From assembly GCA_017525915.1 (NCBI GenBank), contig JAFXSC010000026.1:62001-126000 (forward strand): a stretch of DNA of 64,000 nt, read 5' to 3'. Within the stretch, counting starts at the first letter, position 1, and each line of letters begins with the position of its first letter. Below, piece after piece: positions 50,980 through 60,338 of this stretch. This DNA comes from Ruminococcus sp. (GTDB lineage Bacteria > Bacillota > Clostridia > Oscillospirales > Ruminococcaceae). The notes under the pieces are model-generated. The model worked only from the letters and a program-made list of their open reading frames with translations. It had not been told where the DNA came from and searched no databases. The translations under genes were made by a program, and so were the position numbers.

Positions 50980-51134
50980 CTCCGCATTAGTATATGACCG
51001 ATGCGGAGGATGAGTGCAGGGGTGACGGAAAGGTACCCCGGAACTATTATACAGACTGTTTTGCGGCGGCGGGAAAATACGGCTGAAAATGTATAAATTT
51101 TACAGCAATATAATCCTAATTATCTTCACAAGTG

Positions 51135-51323
51135 TGTGGAGAAGTTTTCCACACGATGTTGAAATTCGTGTGGAGATAATATGTTCACTGTTGAAAACTC
51201 AGTTGAAAAGGTGGAAAACAACGGTATATTCATGTTCGTAGTCTGAAAAAAAGTTTGAATGTATGTGGATAATCAAGAAAAATGCGTAAACAATAAACTT
51301 ACGCTGTGGAAAAGCTCTCCACA
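51135..51323. other. DnaA-box cluster downstream of gyrA
   Basis: Within 190 nt: TGTGGAGAA (51135-51143), TTTTCCACA (51145-51153), TGTTGAAAT (51157-51165), TGTGGAGAT (51169-51177), TGTTGAAAA (51189-51197), GGTGGAAAA (51210-51218), TGTGGATAA (51264-51272, perfect complement of the consensus TTATCCACA), TGTGGAAAA (51305-51313) and CTCTCCACA (51315-51323). The 371-nt gap between ytaF and the lipoprotein gene holds no other gene. See the finding. Confidence 0.75.
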
Positions 51324-51350
51324 GTCAACAAAAGTAAAGGATATGATTGT

Positions 51351-51641
51351 ATGAAAAAGCTTTTAGCAATATGCTCCATATTTTTTACCGTGTGTACAGG
51401 ACTTACGTCCTGCGGATCAAACGATACGGAGTATGATTCAAATGACGGTACGACCTATTCGACTATGAACGATAACTCGGTCGGCGAGCACGTCAGCGAT
51501 GCTATCCACGGTGCAGGCGAGGCAGGCGGCAGTCTCATAGAAGGCATTACAGACGCTGCCGGCGACATTGTTGACGGTCTCGACGGTGAGGACGATACGA
51601 CTACAAGGACGATCACAAGAACAACGACTTCAAGGCGATAA
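51351..51641 (+). CDS. Small lipoprotein, unknown function
   Basis: 96 aa from the ATG at 51351 (AAAGGA upstream). The signal peptide MKKLLAICSIFFTVCTGLTS ends in the lipobox LTS-C, so the mature protein is anchored at C21. It continues with acidic and Gly-rich stretches (DGTTYSTMNDNSVGEHVSD, GAGEAGGSLIEGITDAAGDI) and a Thr/Arg tail (TTTRTITRTTTSRR). No family recognised. It is downstream of the DnaA-box cluster and followed by a terminator. Confidence 0.75.
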   Translation: MKKLLAICSIFFTVCTGLTSCGSNDTEYDSNDGTTYSTMNDNSVGEHVSDAIHGAGEAGGSLIEGITDAAGDIVDGLDGEDDTTTRTITRTTTSRR

Positions 51642-51643
51642 AA

Positions 51644-51666
51644 AAGGACGGCGCAGAGCCGTCCTT
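51644..51666. terminator. Bidirectional terminator between lipoprotein and pepV
   Basis: AAGGACGG (51644-51651) pairs with CCGTCCTT (51659-51666) with a 7-nt loop; A-run on one side (T on the minus strand). Confidence 0.75.
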
Positions 51667-51671
51667 ACATA

Positions 51672-52925
51672 TTATCCGCAAATCTCCACGATAGCCTCCG
51701 CCATTATCTCGGCGTTTTTCAGCAGACTTTCCACGGTTATGCACTCATCCGGGCTGTGCATATTGTTCTCCTCGCCCGGAAATTCCGCACCGAACGCCAC
51801 TCCGCCGTCGATCTCGTGAACGTAAGTACCGCCGCCGATAGCGATACAGCGCCCCTTTTCACCGGTGACGCGCTCGTAGGTTTTCAACAATGCCTGTACA
51901 AATGTTGAATTCTTATCGGTGCAGTGCGGTTCAACACCCTCGCAGGAGTCAATCTCAAAGCCGGCATACCGCAGTTTTTCGCAGATTACAGCGCTTACCT
52001 CAGCCTTCGTCCGGTCAAGTGGAAAGCGTATGTCGATACCCCCGCAAAGCCTGCCGTTCACGGTATTCAGCATGGACAGCACACAGGTCATATCTCCCGA
52101 AATATTGTCGCGGAAGCCAAGTCCGCAGCTCTTTCCGTTGAACTCGCCGTGAGGAAAAAGCTCCGAGAGCCTGTTCAGCAGGGGGTGAAGATTTTCCTGT
52201 ATACCGAGGAATTTCGTGATCGCATTCTCGCCCTTTTCGGGAGTTGAGGCGTGAGCTGAGCTTCCGTAATAATTATCCGCATCGACGGAGCACACCGCCG
52301 GAACCGCATTTATCACAGTTCCGGCATTGACTGGTATTCCGCAGTATTTCGCGGAAAAGTACACTCTAAGCATACCCTTCTCGGCATTGATAAGAGGATA
52401 CTCGCCGTCCGGAGTGAACACCACAGGCGGCAGGGAATGTTTGCTGCGGTAGTAGGAAAGGTCAGCCGAACCGTTTTCCTCGTTTGTGCCGAATATAAGC
52501 CTGACTCCCTTTTTCAGCGGAATACCGAGTTCCTTAACAGCTTTCGCGGCAAACAGCGCTGCAACGGCAGGTCCTTTGTCGTCGATAGTACCGCGTCCCA
52601 CGAGCCTGTCACCGACCTGCGTCAGCTCAAAGGGCGGACTGCTCCAGCCGTCGCCGGCAGGAACAACGTCCAGATGCGAGAGGATACCGAGCTCCGGCGC
52701 GAGACCGTTTATATCCGCCGAGCCTGCATAGTTATCAACATTTTCCACAGAATAACCGGCTTCCCTGCATTTTTCAAGCATTATCCCCAGCGCACGCGCA
52801 GGCTCTCTGCCGAACGGAAAGCCTTCTTCGGCATCGCCCTGAACGCTCGGTACAGCCACGAGTTCACGCAGGAGCGCGGTCATATTCTCCAGATTTTCCT
52901 CTAAATACTGCCTTATCTCAGTCAT
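51672..52925 (-). CDS. Sapep-family Mn2+-dependent dipeptidase (M20, PepV-like)
   Basis: 417 aa. LSHLDVVPAGDGWSSPPFEL has the M20 metal histidine and aspartate; GRGTIDDKGPAVAALFAAK supplies the bridging aspartate; IFGTNEENGSADLSYY the general-base glutamate pair; the last histidine is in the NMHSPDE region. It hydrolyses small peptides in the cytoplasm. A single-gene unit with terminators on both sides. Confidence 0.92.
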   Translation of the reverse strand: MTEIRQYLEENLENMTALLRELVAVPSVQGDAEEGFPFGREPARALGIMLEKCREAGYSVENVDNYAGSADINGLAPELGILSHLDVVPAGDGWSSPPFELTQVGDRLVGRGTIDDKGPAVAALFAAKAVKELGIPLKKGVRLIFGTNEENGSADLSYYRSKHSLPPVVFTPDGEYPLINAEKGMLRVYFSAKYCGIPVNAGTVINAVPAVCSVDADNYYGSSAHASTPEKGENAITKFLGIQENLHPLLNRLSELFPHGEFNGKSCGLGFRDNISGDMTCVLSMLNTVNGRLCGGIDIRFPLDRTKAEVSAVICEKLRYAGFEIDSCEGVEPHCTDKNSTFVQALLKTYERVTGEKGRCIAIGGGTYVHEIDGGVAFGAEFPGEENNMHSPDECITVESLLKNAEIMAEAIVEICG

Positions 52926-52948
52926 TTAAGCACCTCCGTATACTAAAC

Positions 52949-52975
52949 AAAAAACCGCAGTATGGCTACTGCGGT
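52949..52975 (-). terminator. Intrinsic terminator after the sugar ABC ATPase gene
   Basis: ACCGCAGTA (52975-52967, minus) pairs with TACTGCGGT (52962-52954), 4-nt loop, then TTTTT. Confidence 0.88.
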
Positions 52976-53036
52976 CTTCTGCGTACAGACTTTCGCCTGC
53001 ACAAGAAAGAAAGGATAAATATGAAAAGAAAATTAA

Positions 53037-54176
53037 TCAGTTGACGATAGCCTTTTCAGTTTCCTTGTCAAAGATGTGGATCCTGTTAGGATCGATAGCA
53101 ACCTTGATCTCGTCTCCGGACTTAGCAGTTGATCTCGGGCTTACTCTTGCGGTAAGCGGGATACCTTCGCAGAGGAGGTAGAGGTAGGTCTCAGCACCCA
53201 TCATTTCGGTGATCTCGACATAAGTGTCGATAACGCCTGTTGAAGCATTTGAGAGGTACATTTCCTCATCGTGGATGCTCTCAGGACGAACGCCGAGGAT
53301 GATCTCTCTGCCGACGTAGTTGCCGAGCTCATCGTTAACCTTTGACTCAGGAACGATTATCTGATACTTAACGCCCTTCTGATTTCTGGAATCTTCAGAG
53401 CCGAATTCAACGATATACTGACCGTACTCTTCCTTGAGAGTAGCGTCGATGAAGTTCATCTGAGGTGAACCGAGGAAGCCTGCAACGAACTTGTTTGTAG
53501 GATTCTCATAGAGGTGCTGAGGAGTATCGATCTGCTGAACGAAACCGTCCTTCATACAAACGATTCTGTCGCCCATTGTCATGGCCTCAGTCTGGTCATG
53601 AGTTACATAGATGAAAGTAGTACCGAGCTTCTTGTGAATCTTGGAAATCTCGGTTCTCATCTGAGCACGGAGCTTGGCATCGAGGTTTGAGAGAGGCTCG
53701 TCGAGGAGGAATACCTTAGGTGAACGAACGATAGCACGACCGAGAGCAACTCTCTGTCTCTGACCACCGGACATAGCCTTCGGCTTTCTGTCGAGGAGGT
53801 GTGTAAGGTCGAGGATCTTAGCAGCCTCGTTTACCTTTCTCTCAATTTCATCCTTCGGAACCTTGCGGAGCTTGAGTCCGAAAGCCATATTATCGAAAAC
53901 AGTCATATGCGGATAGAGAGCGTAGTTCTGGAAAACCATCGCAATATCTCTGTCCTTGGGGGCGATATCGTTTACGAGACGGTCGCCTATGTAAAGTTCA
54001 CCTTCTGAGATTTCCTCAAGTCCGGCGATCATACGGAGAGTAGTAGATTTTCCGCATCCGGAAGGTCCAACCAGTACGATGAATTCCTTATCTCTTATCT
54101 CTAAATTAACATCTGAAACAGCAACAACGCCGCCCGGATATTTCTTATAAATGCCTTTGAGTGTTAAGCCTGCCAT
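53037..54176 (-). CDS. Sugar ABC transporter ATPase (MsmX/UgpC type)
   Basis: 379 aa. Walker [10 protein letters not shown], signature [14 protein letters not shown], Walker [16 protein letters not shown]-loop VTHDQTEAM, then the C-terminal OB-type (TOBE/MalK) region with [14 protein letters not shown]. One such ATPase typically energises many carbohydrate importers in Firmicutes; no permease genes are beside it here, which supports the multitasking MsmX role. The promoter is at 54242-54270. Confidence 0.93.
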   Translation of the reverse strand: MAGLTLKGIYKKYPGGVVAVSDVNLEIRDKEFIVLVGPSGCGKSTTLRMIAGLEEISEGELYIGDRLVNDIAPKDRDIAMVFQNYALYPHMTVFDNMAFGLKLRKVPKDEIERKVNEAAKILDLTHLLDRKPKAMSGGQRQRVALGRAIVRSPKVFLLDEPLSNLDAKLRAQMRTEISKIHKKLGTTFIYVTHDQTEAMTMGDRIVCMKDGFVQQIDTPQHLYENPTNKFVAGFLGSPQMNFIDATLKEEYGQYIVEFGSEDSRNQKGVKYQIIVPESKVNDELGNYVGREIILGVRPESIHDEEMYLSNASTGVIDTYVEITEMMGAETYLYLLCEGIPLTARVSPRSTAKSGDEIKVAIDPNRIHIFDKETEKAIVN

Positions 54177-54241
54177 TTAATCCAGTCCTCCAGTTCATAT
54201 TTTGTGCTGATTTATTTCTGTACGCTATCAGCTATGATAAT

Positions 54242-54270
54242 ATAATACCACAAACTAAAAAAGATTTCAA
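54242..54270 (-). promoter_or_regulatory. Promoter of the sugar ABC ATPase gene
   Basis: Minus strand TTGAAA (54270-54265) and TATTAT (54247-54242), 17-nt spacer. Confidence 0.75.
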
Positions 54271-54271
54271 G

Positions 54272-54294
54272 TTGCTAAATTGCCAAAGTTGCAA
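54272..54294. promoter_or_regulatory. Imperfect palindrome directly upstream of the -35 box
   Basis: TTGCTAAATT-GCC-AAAGTTGCAA, half-sites 7/10 symmetric, 1 nt from the -35 hexamer of the sugar ATPase promoter and just past the stop of the next gene. It could be a LacI-family or activator operator. Confidence 0.35.
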
Positions 54295-55074
54295 TTATTT
54301 GTTTATTAGAATTGCCGAAAAAAAGCCGGAAAATTCGGCACAGAAACGCTCAAAATCAAGGGGTCGGAACAAGTTTTCAACATCTTTGTGCAATAATTCC
54401 ATACACTCTCCAAATGCCAGTTTTTCGGGAAGAACAAGTCCTCCGAGAGAAACTCTCATGAGCTGTTCAACATGGTTTTCAACAGCGGCGAACATTCTTT
54501 TCACCTGATGATATTTACCTTCTGTGAGCTGTACAAATGCCAGTATTTCGGAGTTTTGAACAGGTAGTACCAATGCCGGACCGCACTTGTCGCCGTCTGC
54601 GAGAGTGATGCCATTTTTAAATATGTCAATATATTTACTTTCAAATGGTCTGGCAAGTTTCACAATATAAATTTTGGGTATGTGGCTCCTCGGCGAGAGC
54701 ATCCTGTGGGCAAGCTCTCCGTCGTCTGTGATAAGCAGCGCACCGAGCGAATCCTTGTCAAGTCTTCCTGCCGGAAACAGCCCCTTTGTACGCATCTCCG
54801 GCGGTACAAGTCCGAGCACTGACGGACCGTCACTGTCCTCAGTCGAGGAGACATAGCCCTCCGGCTTGTTGAGCAGTATGTACCTGTGTTTCCCGGCACT
54901 GAGGCGTTTTCCGCACACCTCAACGGTGTCGGCATCGGGGTCGGTCTTTATGTCAGCCTTTTTCACTGTGGTGCCGTTAAGAGTTATCTTTCCGGCTGCT
55001 GCGAGCTGTTTTATCTGGCTGCGCGAATACTCCGTCCGCTCGGAAATGAATTTGTCAAGTCTTATCTGCGGCAT
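54295..55074 (-). CDS. RsuA/RluB-type 16S/23S rRNA pseudouridine synthase
   Basis: 259 aa. It has an S4 domain (MPQIRLDKFISERTEYSRSQ) and the catalytic domain with LNKPEGYVSSTEDSDGPSVL, GRLDKDSLGALLITDDGELA (catalytic Asp in GRLD) and EGKYHQVKRMFAAVENHVEQ. It converts a specific rRNA uridine into pseudouridine. Confidence 0.92.
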   Translation of the reverse strand: MPQIRLDKFISERTEYSRSQIKQLAAAGKITLNGTTVKKADIKTDPDADTVEVCGKRLSAGKHRYILLNKPEGYVSSTEDSDGPSVLGLVPPEMRTKGLFPAGRLDKDSLGALLITDDGELAHRMLSPRSHIPKIYIVKLARPFESKYIDIFKNGITLADGDKCGPALVLPVQNSEILAFVQLTEGKYHQVKRMFAAVENHVEQLMRVSLGGLVLPEKLAFGECMELLHKDVENLFRPLDFERFCAEFSGFFSAILINK

Positions 55075-55109
55075 AACCTGCCCCTTTCAGTTCATAATTA
55101 TATATTAGT

Positions 55110-55172
55110 TAAGTGCATAGTGCATAGTGATTAGTGCATGGGCATCGCCCCCTGCACTGCTCACTGACAACT
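55110..55172. repeat. Degenerate intergenic repeat with AGTGCATAGTG motifs
   Basis: AAGTGCATAGTGCATAGTG, GATTAGTGCATGGGCATCGC and CCCCCTGCACTGCTCACTG form a loose palindrome. The AGTGCATAGTG motif recurs at about 60410-60422. Confidence 0.45.
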
Positions 55173-55187
55173 TACAGGAGGTACATT

Positions 55188-55613
55188 ATGAAAAAAATCA
55201 CATTTGCCCTGATATCGGCAGCTGTACTCGGTACTGCAATATTCATCGTTCCCGGCGGAAGGTCCGCAAGACACGTTCCTGAGAGTGCAAAGGTCGCCGC
55301 GTCAAGCACTGCCGAACGTCTTGACTACTTCGCCTCACACGGCTGGGAGGTCGAGGAGATTGCCGGCAGAGATGTCACCATACCCGGCGATTTTTCTGCA
55401 GTTTATGAGGAATATGCCGATATACAGGATAGGCAGGGACTTCCTCTGCGCGAGTATGCCGGCAGGAACGCCCGTCTTTATATGTATGAGGTAAAAAATT
55501 ACAGCCCCGGCAGCAGGAAAATGCTTGCGGAGCTGCTCGTGTGCGATGATACCGCGGTCGCTTCTATGGTTTACAGCGAGGACGGCGGTTCTCTCAGGCT
55601 TGCCGTAAGCTGA
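55188..55613 (+). CDS. Secreted or membrane-anchored small protein, DUF4830-like
   Basis: 141 aa from the ATG at 55188 (AGGAGG upstream). It has a single N-terminal hydrophobic segment (MKKITFALISAAVLGTAIFI) and then FASHGWEVEEIAGRDVTIPG and YMYEVKNYSPGSRKMLAELL. The GWEV-like and YEV-NY- pattern fits my recollection of DUF4830 proteins in Clostridia; function unknown. It converges with nrdR. Confidence 0.6.
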   Translation: MKKITFALISAAVLGTAIFIVPGGRSARHVPESAKVAASSTAERLDYFASHGWEVEEIAGRDVTIPGDFSAVYEEYADIQDRQGLPLREYAGRNARLYMYEVKNYSPGSRKMLAELLVCDDTAVASMVYSEDGGSLRLAVS

Positions 55614-56054
55614 TCATTCAAACTTGCTTATAGCGGCAACGAAGCTCTTGACATCGGTAAAATTTTCGTAAACAGAGGCAAATCTGATATAAGCAACAGG
55701 GTCGATCTCTCTCAGCTTTTCGAGGACTATGCTGCCTATCTCGCGTGAGCTGACGAAGCTCCTGAGCTGGTCGGCGCAGGTGTTTTCCACCTGATTTGCA
55801 ATGTCCTCGACCTGAGCCTTTGTGACTGGACGCTTCTTTATTGCCGTGAAGATGCCCTTTATCAGCTTTGCCTTATCGAAGGGCTCGAAGCCGCCGGAAC
55901 GCTTTTCCACCATGAGCATTGGTCTTTCGACTGCCTCGTATGTAGTGAATCTTCCGCCGCATTTGGTGCATTCCCTGCGTCTTTTTATCTTCTCGTCACT
56001 TGGTCTTGAGTCTATTACCTTTGTGTCTTCATAACCGCAGAATGGACATTTCAT
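55614..56054 (-). CDS. nrdR: Transcriptional repressor NrdR
   Basis: 146 aa. The zinc ribbon MKCPFCGYEDTKVIDSRPSD ... RRRECTKCGGRFTTYE (CxxC...CxxC) is followed by the ATP-cone (KRSGGFEPFDKAKLIKGIFT). It controls ribonucleotide reductase genes. It overlaps the upstream TIM-barrel gene by 4 nt. Confidence 0.96.
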   Translation of the reverse strand: MKCPFCGYEDTKVIDSRPSDEKIKRRRECTKCGGRFTTYEAVERPMLMVEKRSGGFEPFDKAKLIKGIFTAIKKRPVTKAQVEDIANQVENTCADQLRSFVSSREIGSIVLEKLREIDPVAYIRFASVYENFTDVKSFVAAISKFE

Positions 56055-56845
56055 ACATCGTTCTCCCTGCCGTAAGGCTCAGTCATATTTGTAAGGATAT
56101 TGTAGCTTGTAACAAGGTCGCTGATGCCTCTGAAGCCGCTCCTGTAAAGCTCCAGCACAACGCTGCAGTCAGGGTTAAGGGCACCGAGGCGCTCAAAAAA
56201 CTGTCTGAACCGGAAGTTTCCTCTGCCGATGAGAAGGCAGTCTCCGAGCTCGCCGCTGTCGCTGATGTGAACGTGGACAGTGTTTTTTCCTGCCGCATCG
56301 AGGAAGCGGAAGGGGTCTTCTCCTGCGCGGACAGCCTGCTTCGTATCAAGGACGAACGCGAACTCATTCCCGAGCATTTTTGCAAGCTCCCTGATATAAG
56401 CCGAGGACGCGCTCTGACAGCGCGAAACGTTCTCAACAGCTACCGTGACGCCAAATTCTCTGCCGAGCCTGTAAAGCCTGCTGTAACGCTCGCAGTAAAG
56501 CTCCTTCTGAGCATATTTTGCGCCGTGGAAGACGAAGATATCCGCGCCGACCGTGTTCATGAAACGGAAGAAATACTTGTAGTATTCGAGCATATCCTCT
56601 ATCCTGCGTTCGTACTCGGAGAAGAGCATCATCTGCTCCATTTCGCAGGTGAAGGGGTGGACCGCCGTGCAGCGCATATCGAAGCGCTTCATAAGAGCAG
56701 CAGCGCCGTGGGCGAAGCTTTTTTTCAGTTCTGAATGGGAGTTAATGAATATCTCGACAGCCGATATACCGTTCACAGCAAGCTCATAAAGGCATTCCTC
56801 GAGAGGCTTCGGGTAAAGACAGGCTGTTGATACTCCGGCTATCAT
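56051..56845 (-). CDS. Xylose-isomerase-like TIM-barrel protein (sugar phosphate isomerase/epimerase)
   Basis: 264 aa from the ATG at 56845 (GGGAG upstream); a longer in-frame reading upstream is rejected because it runs through the carB terminator. It starts MIAGVSTACLYPKPLEECLY and contains VHPFTCEME, FVFHGAKYAQKELY, VAVENVSRCQ and FVLDTKQAVRAGE, in line with AP endonuclease family 2/xylose isomerase-like enzymes that hold a metal by His/Glu/Asp. Substrate unknown. Confidence 0.8.
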   Translation of the reverse strand: MIAGVSTACLYPKPLEECLYELAVNGISAVEIFINSHSELKKSFAHGAAALMKRFDMRCTAVHPFTCEMEQMMLFSEYERRIEDMLEYYKYFFRFMNTVGADIFVFHGAKYAQKELYCERYSRLYRLGREFGVTVAVENVSRCQSASSAYIRELAKMLGNEFAFVLDTKQAVRAGEDPFRFLDAAGKNTVHVHISDSGELGDCLLIGRGNFRFRQFFERLGALNPDCSVVLELYRSGFRGISDLVTSYNILTNMTEPYGRENDV

Positions 56846-56990
56846 ATTCTCACTCCCTTCGTTTTTTCTATTGTAACATATTTCTGCAAAAATAGCAAGT
56901 AGTAGTTTGTGTACAGCAGCAAAAGCTCCGCATAAATCAGAAACGGGCAGGCTGATGCAGGCATTGCTCCACAAAAATAGTAAGACAGAC

Positions 56991-57017
56991 AAAAAAGCTC
57001 CCCTTTGAGGGGAGCTT
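56991..57017 (-). terminator. Intrinsic terminator of carB
   Basis: Minus strand AAGCTCCCC (57017-57009) pairs with GGGGAGCTT (57003-56995), 5-nt loop, then TTTTTT. Confidence 0.93.
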
Positions 57018-57023
57018 CTGGTA

Positions 57024-60000
57024 TTACTTGATATCGCCGTGGTGAGCCTGAAGTGACTTGACGCCGAAGTGCTTGTTGTCGCGGTGAGCCTTGATACCCT
57101 CTGCGCTTGCCTTAGCGGCAGCCATAGTAGTGATATAGGGAACGCGGTGCTTGATAGCAGCCTTGCGGATATAGCTGTCATCGTGGACGCTGGTCTTGCC
57201 GGCAGGGGTATTGATAATGAGCTGTATCTCGCCGTTTGCAATCTCGTCTGCGATGTTGGGACGTCCCTCGTAGATCTTGAAGATCTTCTTGCAGGGGATG
57301 CCTTCTTCCTTTATCATCTCGTAGCTCTTGCCTGTTGCGAGGATATTGAAGCCGAGGTCACTGAAAGCGTGAGCGATGTCGAGCAGCTCAGCCTTATCCC
57401 TGTCGCAAACGCTGAGGAGAACTGTTCCGCCGTCGGGAAGCCTTGTCTGAGTAGCCTCCTGAGCCTTGTAGTAAGCCTCTCCGAAGGTAGGAGCGATACC
57501 GAGAACTTCGCCGGTTGAACGCATCTCAGGTCCGAGAACAGGGTCAACCTCCTGGAACATATTGAACGGGAATACAGCCTCCTTGACGCCGTAGTGGTTT
57601 ATCTGACGGTCGCGGAGCTCCGGAACCGGTGAAGGTCTTCCGGTGAGCGATGAGGTGATTATATCGGTAGCGATCTTTACCATATTGATGTCGCAGACCT
57701 TTGAAACGAGCGGAACTGTACGCGATGCACGGGGATTAGCCTCGAGAACGTAAACCGTATCGCCCTCGATAGCGTACTGCATATTCATAAGACCGCATAC
57801 GTTCATCTCAACTGCTATCTTCTTGGTGTACTCCTTGATAGTAGCGACCTGCTTGTCGGTGAGGTTCATGGAGGGCAGGATGCAAGCGGAGTCGCCGGAG
57901 TGTACGCCTGCGAGCTCGATATGCTCCATAACAGCCGGAACGAAGCAGTGTGTGCCGTCGGAAATAGCGTCAGCCTCGCACTCGGTAGCGTGGTTGAGGA
58001 AGCGGTCGATGAGGATAGGTCTGTCGGGAGTTACGCCGACTGCGGCTTCCATATATACTCTCATCATGTCGTCGTCGTGAACTATCTCCATGCCGCGTCC
58101 GCCGAGAACGTAGGAAGGACGTACCATAACTGGGTAGCCGATGCGGTTTGCTATTTCAAGCGCTTCGTCAACGTTTACAGCCATGCCAGCCTCGGGCATC
58201 GGGATACCGAGCTTGTCCATCATAGCACGGAAGTGGTCACGGTCCTCGGCAAGGTCGATGGTCTCGGGAGTTGTACCGAGGATATTTACGCCGTACTTCT
58301 TGAGGTCACCCGCGAGGTTAAGGGGAGTCTGTCCGCCGAACTGTGCGATAACGCCGACCGGCTTCTCCTTGTCGTGGATAGCGAGAACGTCCTCGAGAGT
58401 AAGGGGCTCGAAATAGAGCTTGTCGGAGGTATCGTAGTCTGTGGATACTGTCTCCGGGTTGCAGTTTACGATAATGGACTCAAAGCCGAGCTTTTTGAGA
58501 GCGAGTGCAGCGTGAACGCAGCAGTAGTCGAACTCGATACCCTGACCGATACGGTTAGGACCGCCGCCGAGTATCATTATCTTGGGCTTGTCGGTATTTA
58601 CGGGGCTCTTGTCCTCGTCGAGGTGGTAGGTGGAGTAGTAGTAAGCCGCATTCTGGGTACCGCTTACATGAACGCCTTCCCATGCCTCCTTGATACCGAA
58701 GCCGATGCGGGCGTTGCGAATCTCCTCCTCTGTAACTTCGAGGAGAGAGCTGAGGTAGCGGTCTGAGAAGCCGTCGAGCTTAGCCTGTTTCAAGACGTTT
58801 TCAGCCGGAACAGAGCCCTTCATGGTGAGAAGCTGCTCCTCCTCGTCAACAAGCTCCTTCATCTGCTCGATGAAATACTTCTTTATCTTTGTGAGGTTGT
58901 GGAGCTCGTCAACAGTTGCGCCCTTGCGGAGAGCCTCATACATAACGAACTGTCTCTCGCTTGTGGGGAAACGGAGCTGTTCGAGGAGCTTTTCCTTTGA
59001 CATCTCGTGGAAATTCTTGGCAAATCCGAGACCGTAGCGGTCCTTTTCGAGTGAGCGGATTGCTTTCTGGAAAGCCTCCTTGTAGGTCTTGCCGATGCTC
59101 ATTACCTCGCCGACAGCTCTCATCTGAGTGCCGAGCTTGTCCTCGGCGCCCTTGAACTTCTCGAAAGCCCAGCGTGCGAACTTGATAACGATGTAATCGC
59201 CGTCGGGATAATACTTATCGAGAGTGCCGTACTTTCCGCAGGGGATATCCTTCAGAGTAAGACCGCAGGCGAGCATAGCCGAAACGAGGGCTATCGGGAA
59301 GCCTGTTGCCTTTGAGGCAAGTGCGGAGGAACGTGAAGTTCTGGGGTTTATCTCAATAACAACGATGCGTCCTGTCTCGGGGTCGCGTGCGAACTGGCAG
59401 TTGCAGCCGCCGATGACCTGAATGGACTCTATGATACGGTAGGACATCTCCTGAAGTTCCTTCTGGACGTCCTCAGGGATAGTGAGCATAGGAGCGGAAC
59501 AGAATGAGTCACCGGTATGAACGCCGATAGGGTCGATGTTCTCGATGAAGCAAACGGTTATCTTGTTGTTCTCAGCGTCGCGGACAACTTCGAGCTCGAG
59601 CTCCTCCCAGCCGAAGATGCACTCCTCAACGAGGACCTGTCCGACGAGGGAAGCCTGGAGACCTCTTGCACAAACGACCTTGAGCTCGTCAACGTTGTAT
59701 ACCATGCCGCCGCCGGCACCGCCCATAGTGTAAGCAGGACGGAGAACTACCGGGTATTTGAGCTTTTCAGCAATCTTTACAGCCTCGTCAACGGAGTAAG
59801 CGACCTCGCTTCTGGGCATACCGATGCCGAGTTCTTTCATAGCGTTCTTGAATTCGATACGGTCCTCACCGCGCTCGATAGCGTCAACCTGAACGCCTAT
59901 TACCTGAACGTTGTATTCTTTGAGGACGCCAGCCTTGTCGAGTTCCGAACAGAGGTTAAGTCCGGACTGACCGCCAAGGTTAGGAAGGAGAGCGTCGGGA

Positions 60001-60245
60001 CGTTCCTTCTTTATAATCTGGGTAAGTCTTGAAAGGTTGAGCGGCTCGATGTAGGTGATATCAGCAACATCGGGATCCGTCATGATAGTTGCGGGGTTTG
60101 AATTGACGAGAACTATTTCGTAGCCCAGTTGTCTGAGGGCTTTGCAGGCCTGAGTACCGGAGTAGTCAAACTCGCACGCCTGACCGATGATGATAGGTCC
60201 TGAACCGATTATCATTATCTTATTGATGTCCTGTCTTTTTGGCAT
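57024..60245 (-). CDS. carB: Carbamoyl phosphate synthase large subunit
   Basis: 1073 aa, full length. Two ATP-grasp halves are seen: GSGPIIIGQACEFDYSGTQA and LRPAYTMGGAGGGMVYNVDE in the first, GGGPNRIGQGIEFDYCCVHA and VRPSYVLGGRGMEIVHDDDM in the second, plus a C-terminal MGS-like regulatory domain (LDIAHAFSDLGFNILATGKS). It makes carbamoyl phosphate for pyrimidines and arginine. No carA lies beside it. The promoter gives a leader of about 85 nt in which regulation could occur. Confidence 0.98.
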   Translation of the reverse strand: MPKRQDINKIMIIGSGPIIIGQACEFDYSGTQACKALRQLGYEIVLVNSNPATIMTDPDVADITYIEPLNLSRLTQIIKKERPDALLPNLGGQSGLNLCSELDKAGVLKEYNVQVIGVQVDAIERGEDRIEFKNAMKELGIGMPRSEVAYSVDEAVKIAEKLKYPVVLRPAYTMGGAGGGMVYNVDELKVVCARGLQASLVGQVLVEECIFGWEELELEVVRDAENNKITVCFIENIDPIGVHTGDSFCSAPMLTIPEDVQKELQEMSYRIIESIQVIGGCNCQFARDPETGRIVVIEINPRTSRSSALASKATGFPIALVSAMLACGLTLKDIPCGKYGTLDKYYPDGDYIVIKFARWAFEKFKGAEDKLGTQMRAVGEVMSIGKTYKEAFQKAIRSLEKDRYGLGFAKNFHEMSKEKLLEQLRFPTSERQFVMYEALRKGATVDELHNLTKIKKYFIEQMKELVDEEEQLLTMKGSVPAENVLKQAKLDGFSDRYLSSLLEVTEEEIRNARIGFGIKEAWEGVHVSGTQNAAYYYSTYHLDEDKSPVNTDKPKIMILGGGPNRIGQGIEFDYCCVHAALALKKLGFESIIVNCNPETVSTDYDTSDKLYFEPLTLEDVLAIHDKEKPVGVIAQFGGQTPLNLAGDLKKYGVNILGTTPETIDLAEDRDHFRAMMDKLGIPMPEAGMAVNVDEALEIANRIGYPVMVRPSYVLGGRGMEIVHDDDMMRVYMEAAVGVTPDRPILIDRFLNHATECEADAISDGTHCFVPAVMEHIELAGVHSGDSACILPSMNLTDKQVATIKEYTKKIAVEMNVCGLMNMQYAIEGDTVYVLEANPRASRTVPLVSKVCDINMVKIATDIITSSLTGRPSPVPELRDRQINHYGVKEAVFPFNMFQEVDPVLGPEMRSTGEVLGIAPTFGEAYYKAQEATQTRLPDGGTVLLSVCDRDKAELLDIAHAFSDLGFNILATGKSYEMIKEEGIPCKKIFKIYEGRPNIADEIANGEIQLIINTPAGKTSVHDDSYIRKAAIKHRVPYITTMAAAKASAEGIKAHRDNKHFGVKSLQAHHGDIK

Positions 60246-60338
60246 ACTTATCTCCCAACCCGTACCATCTCCGGGAAATGCCGGAAATACGCACGAAAAT
60301 GTAATTTTGAAGCGTCATTGCACAACTTCTTACCTTAT

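Noticed and set aside
56846-57241. Long upstream extension of the TIM-barrel protein
   Set aside because: It runs antiparallel-like through the carB terminator and the end of carB in another frame; the ATG at 56845 has a ribosome-binding site.
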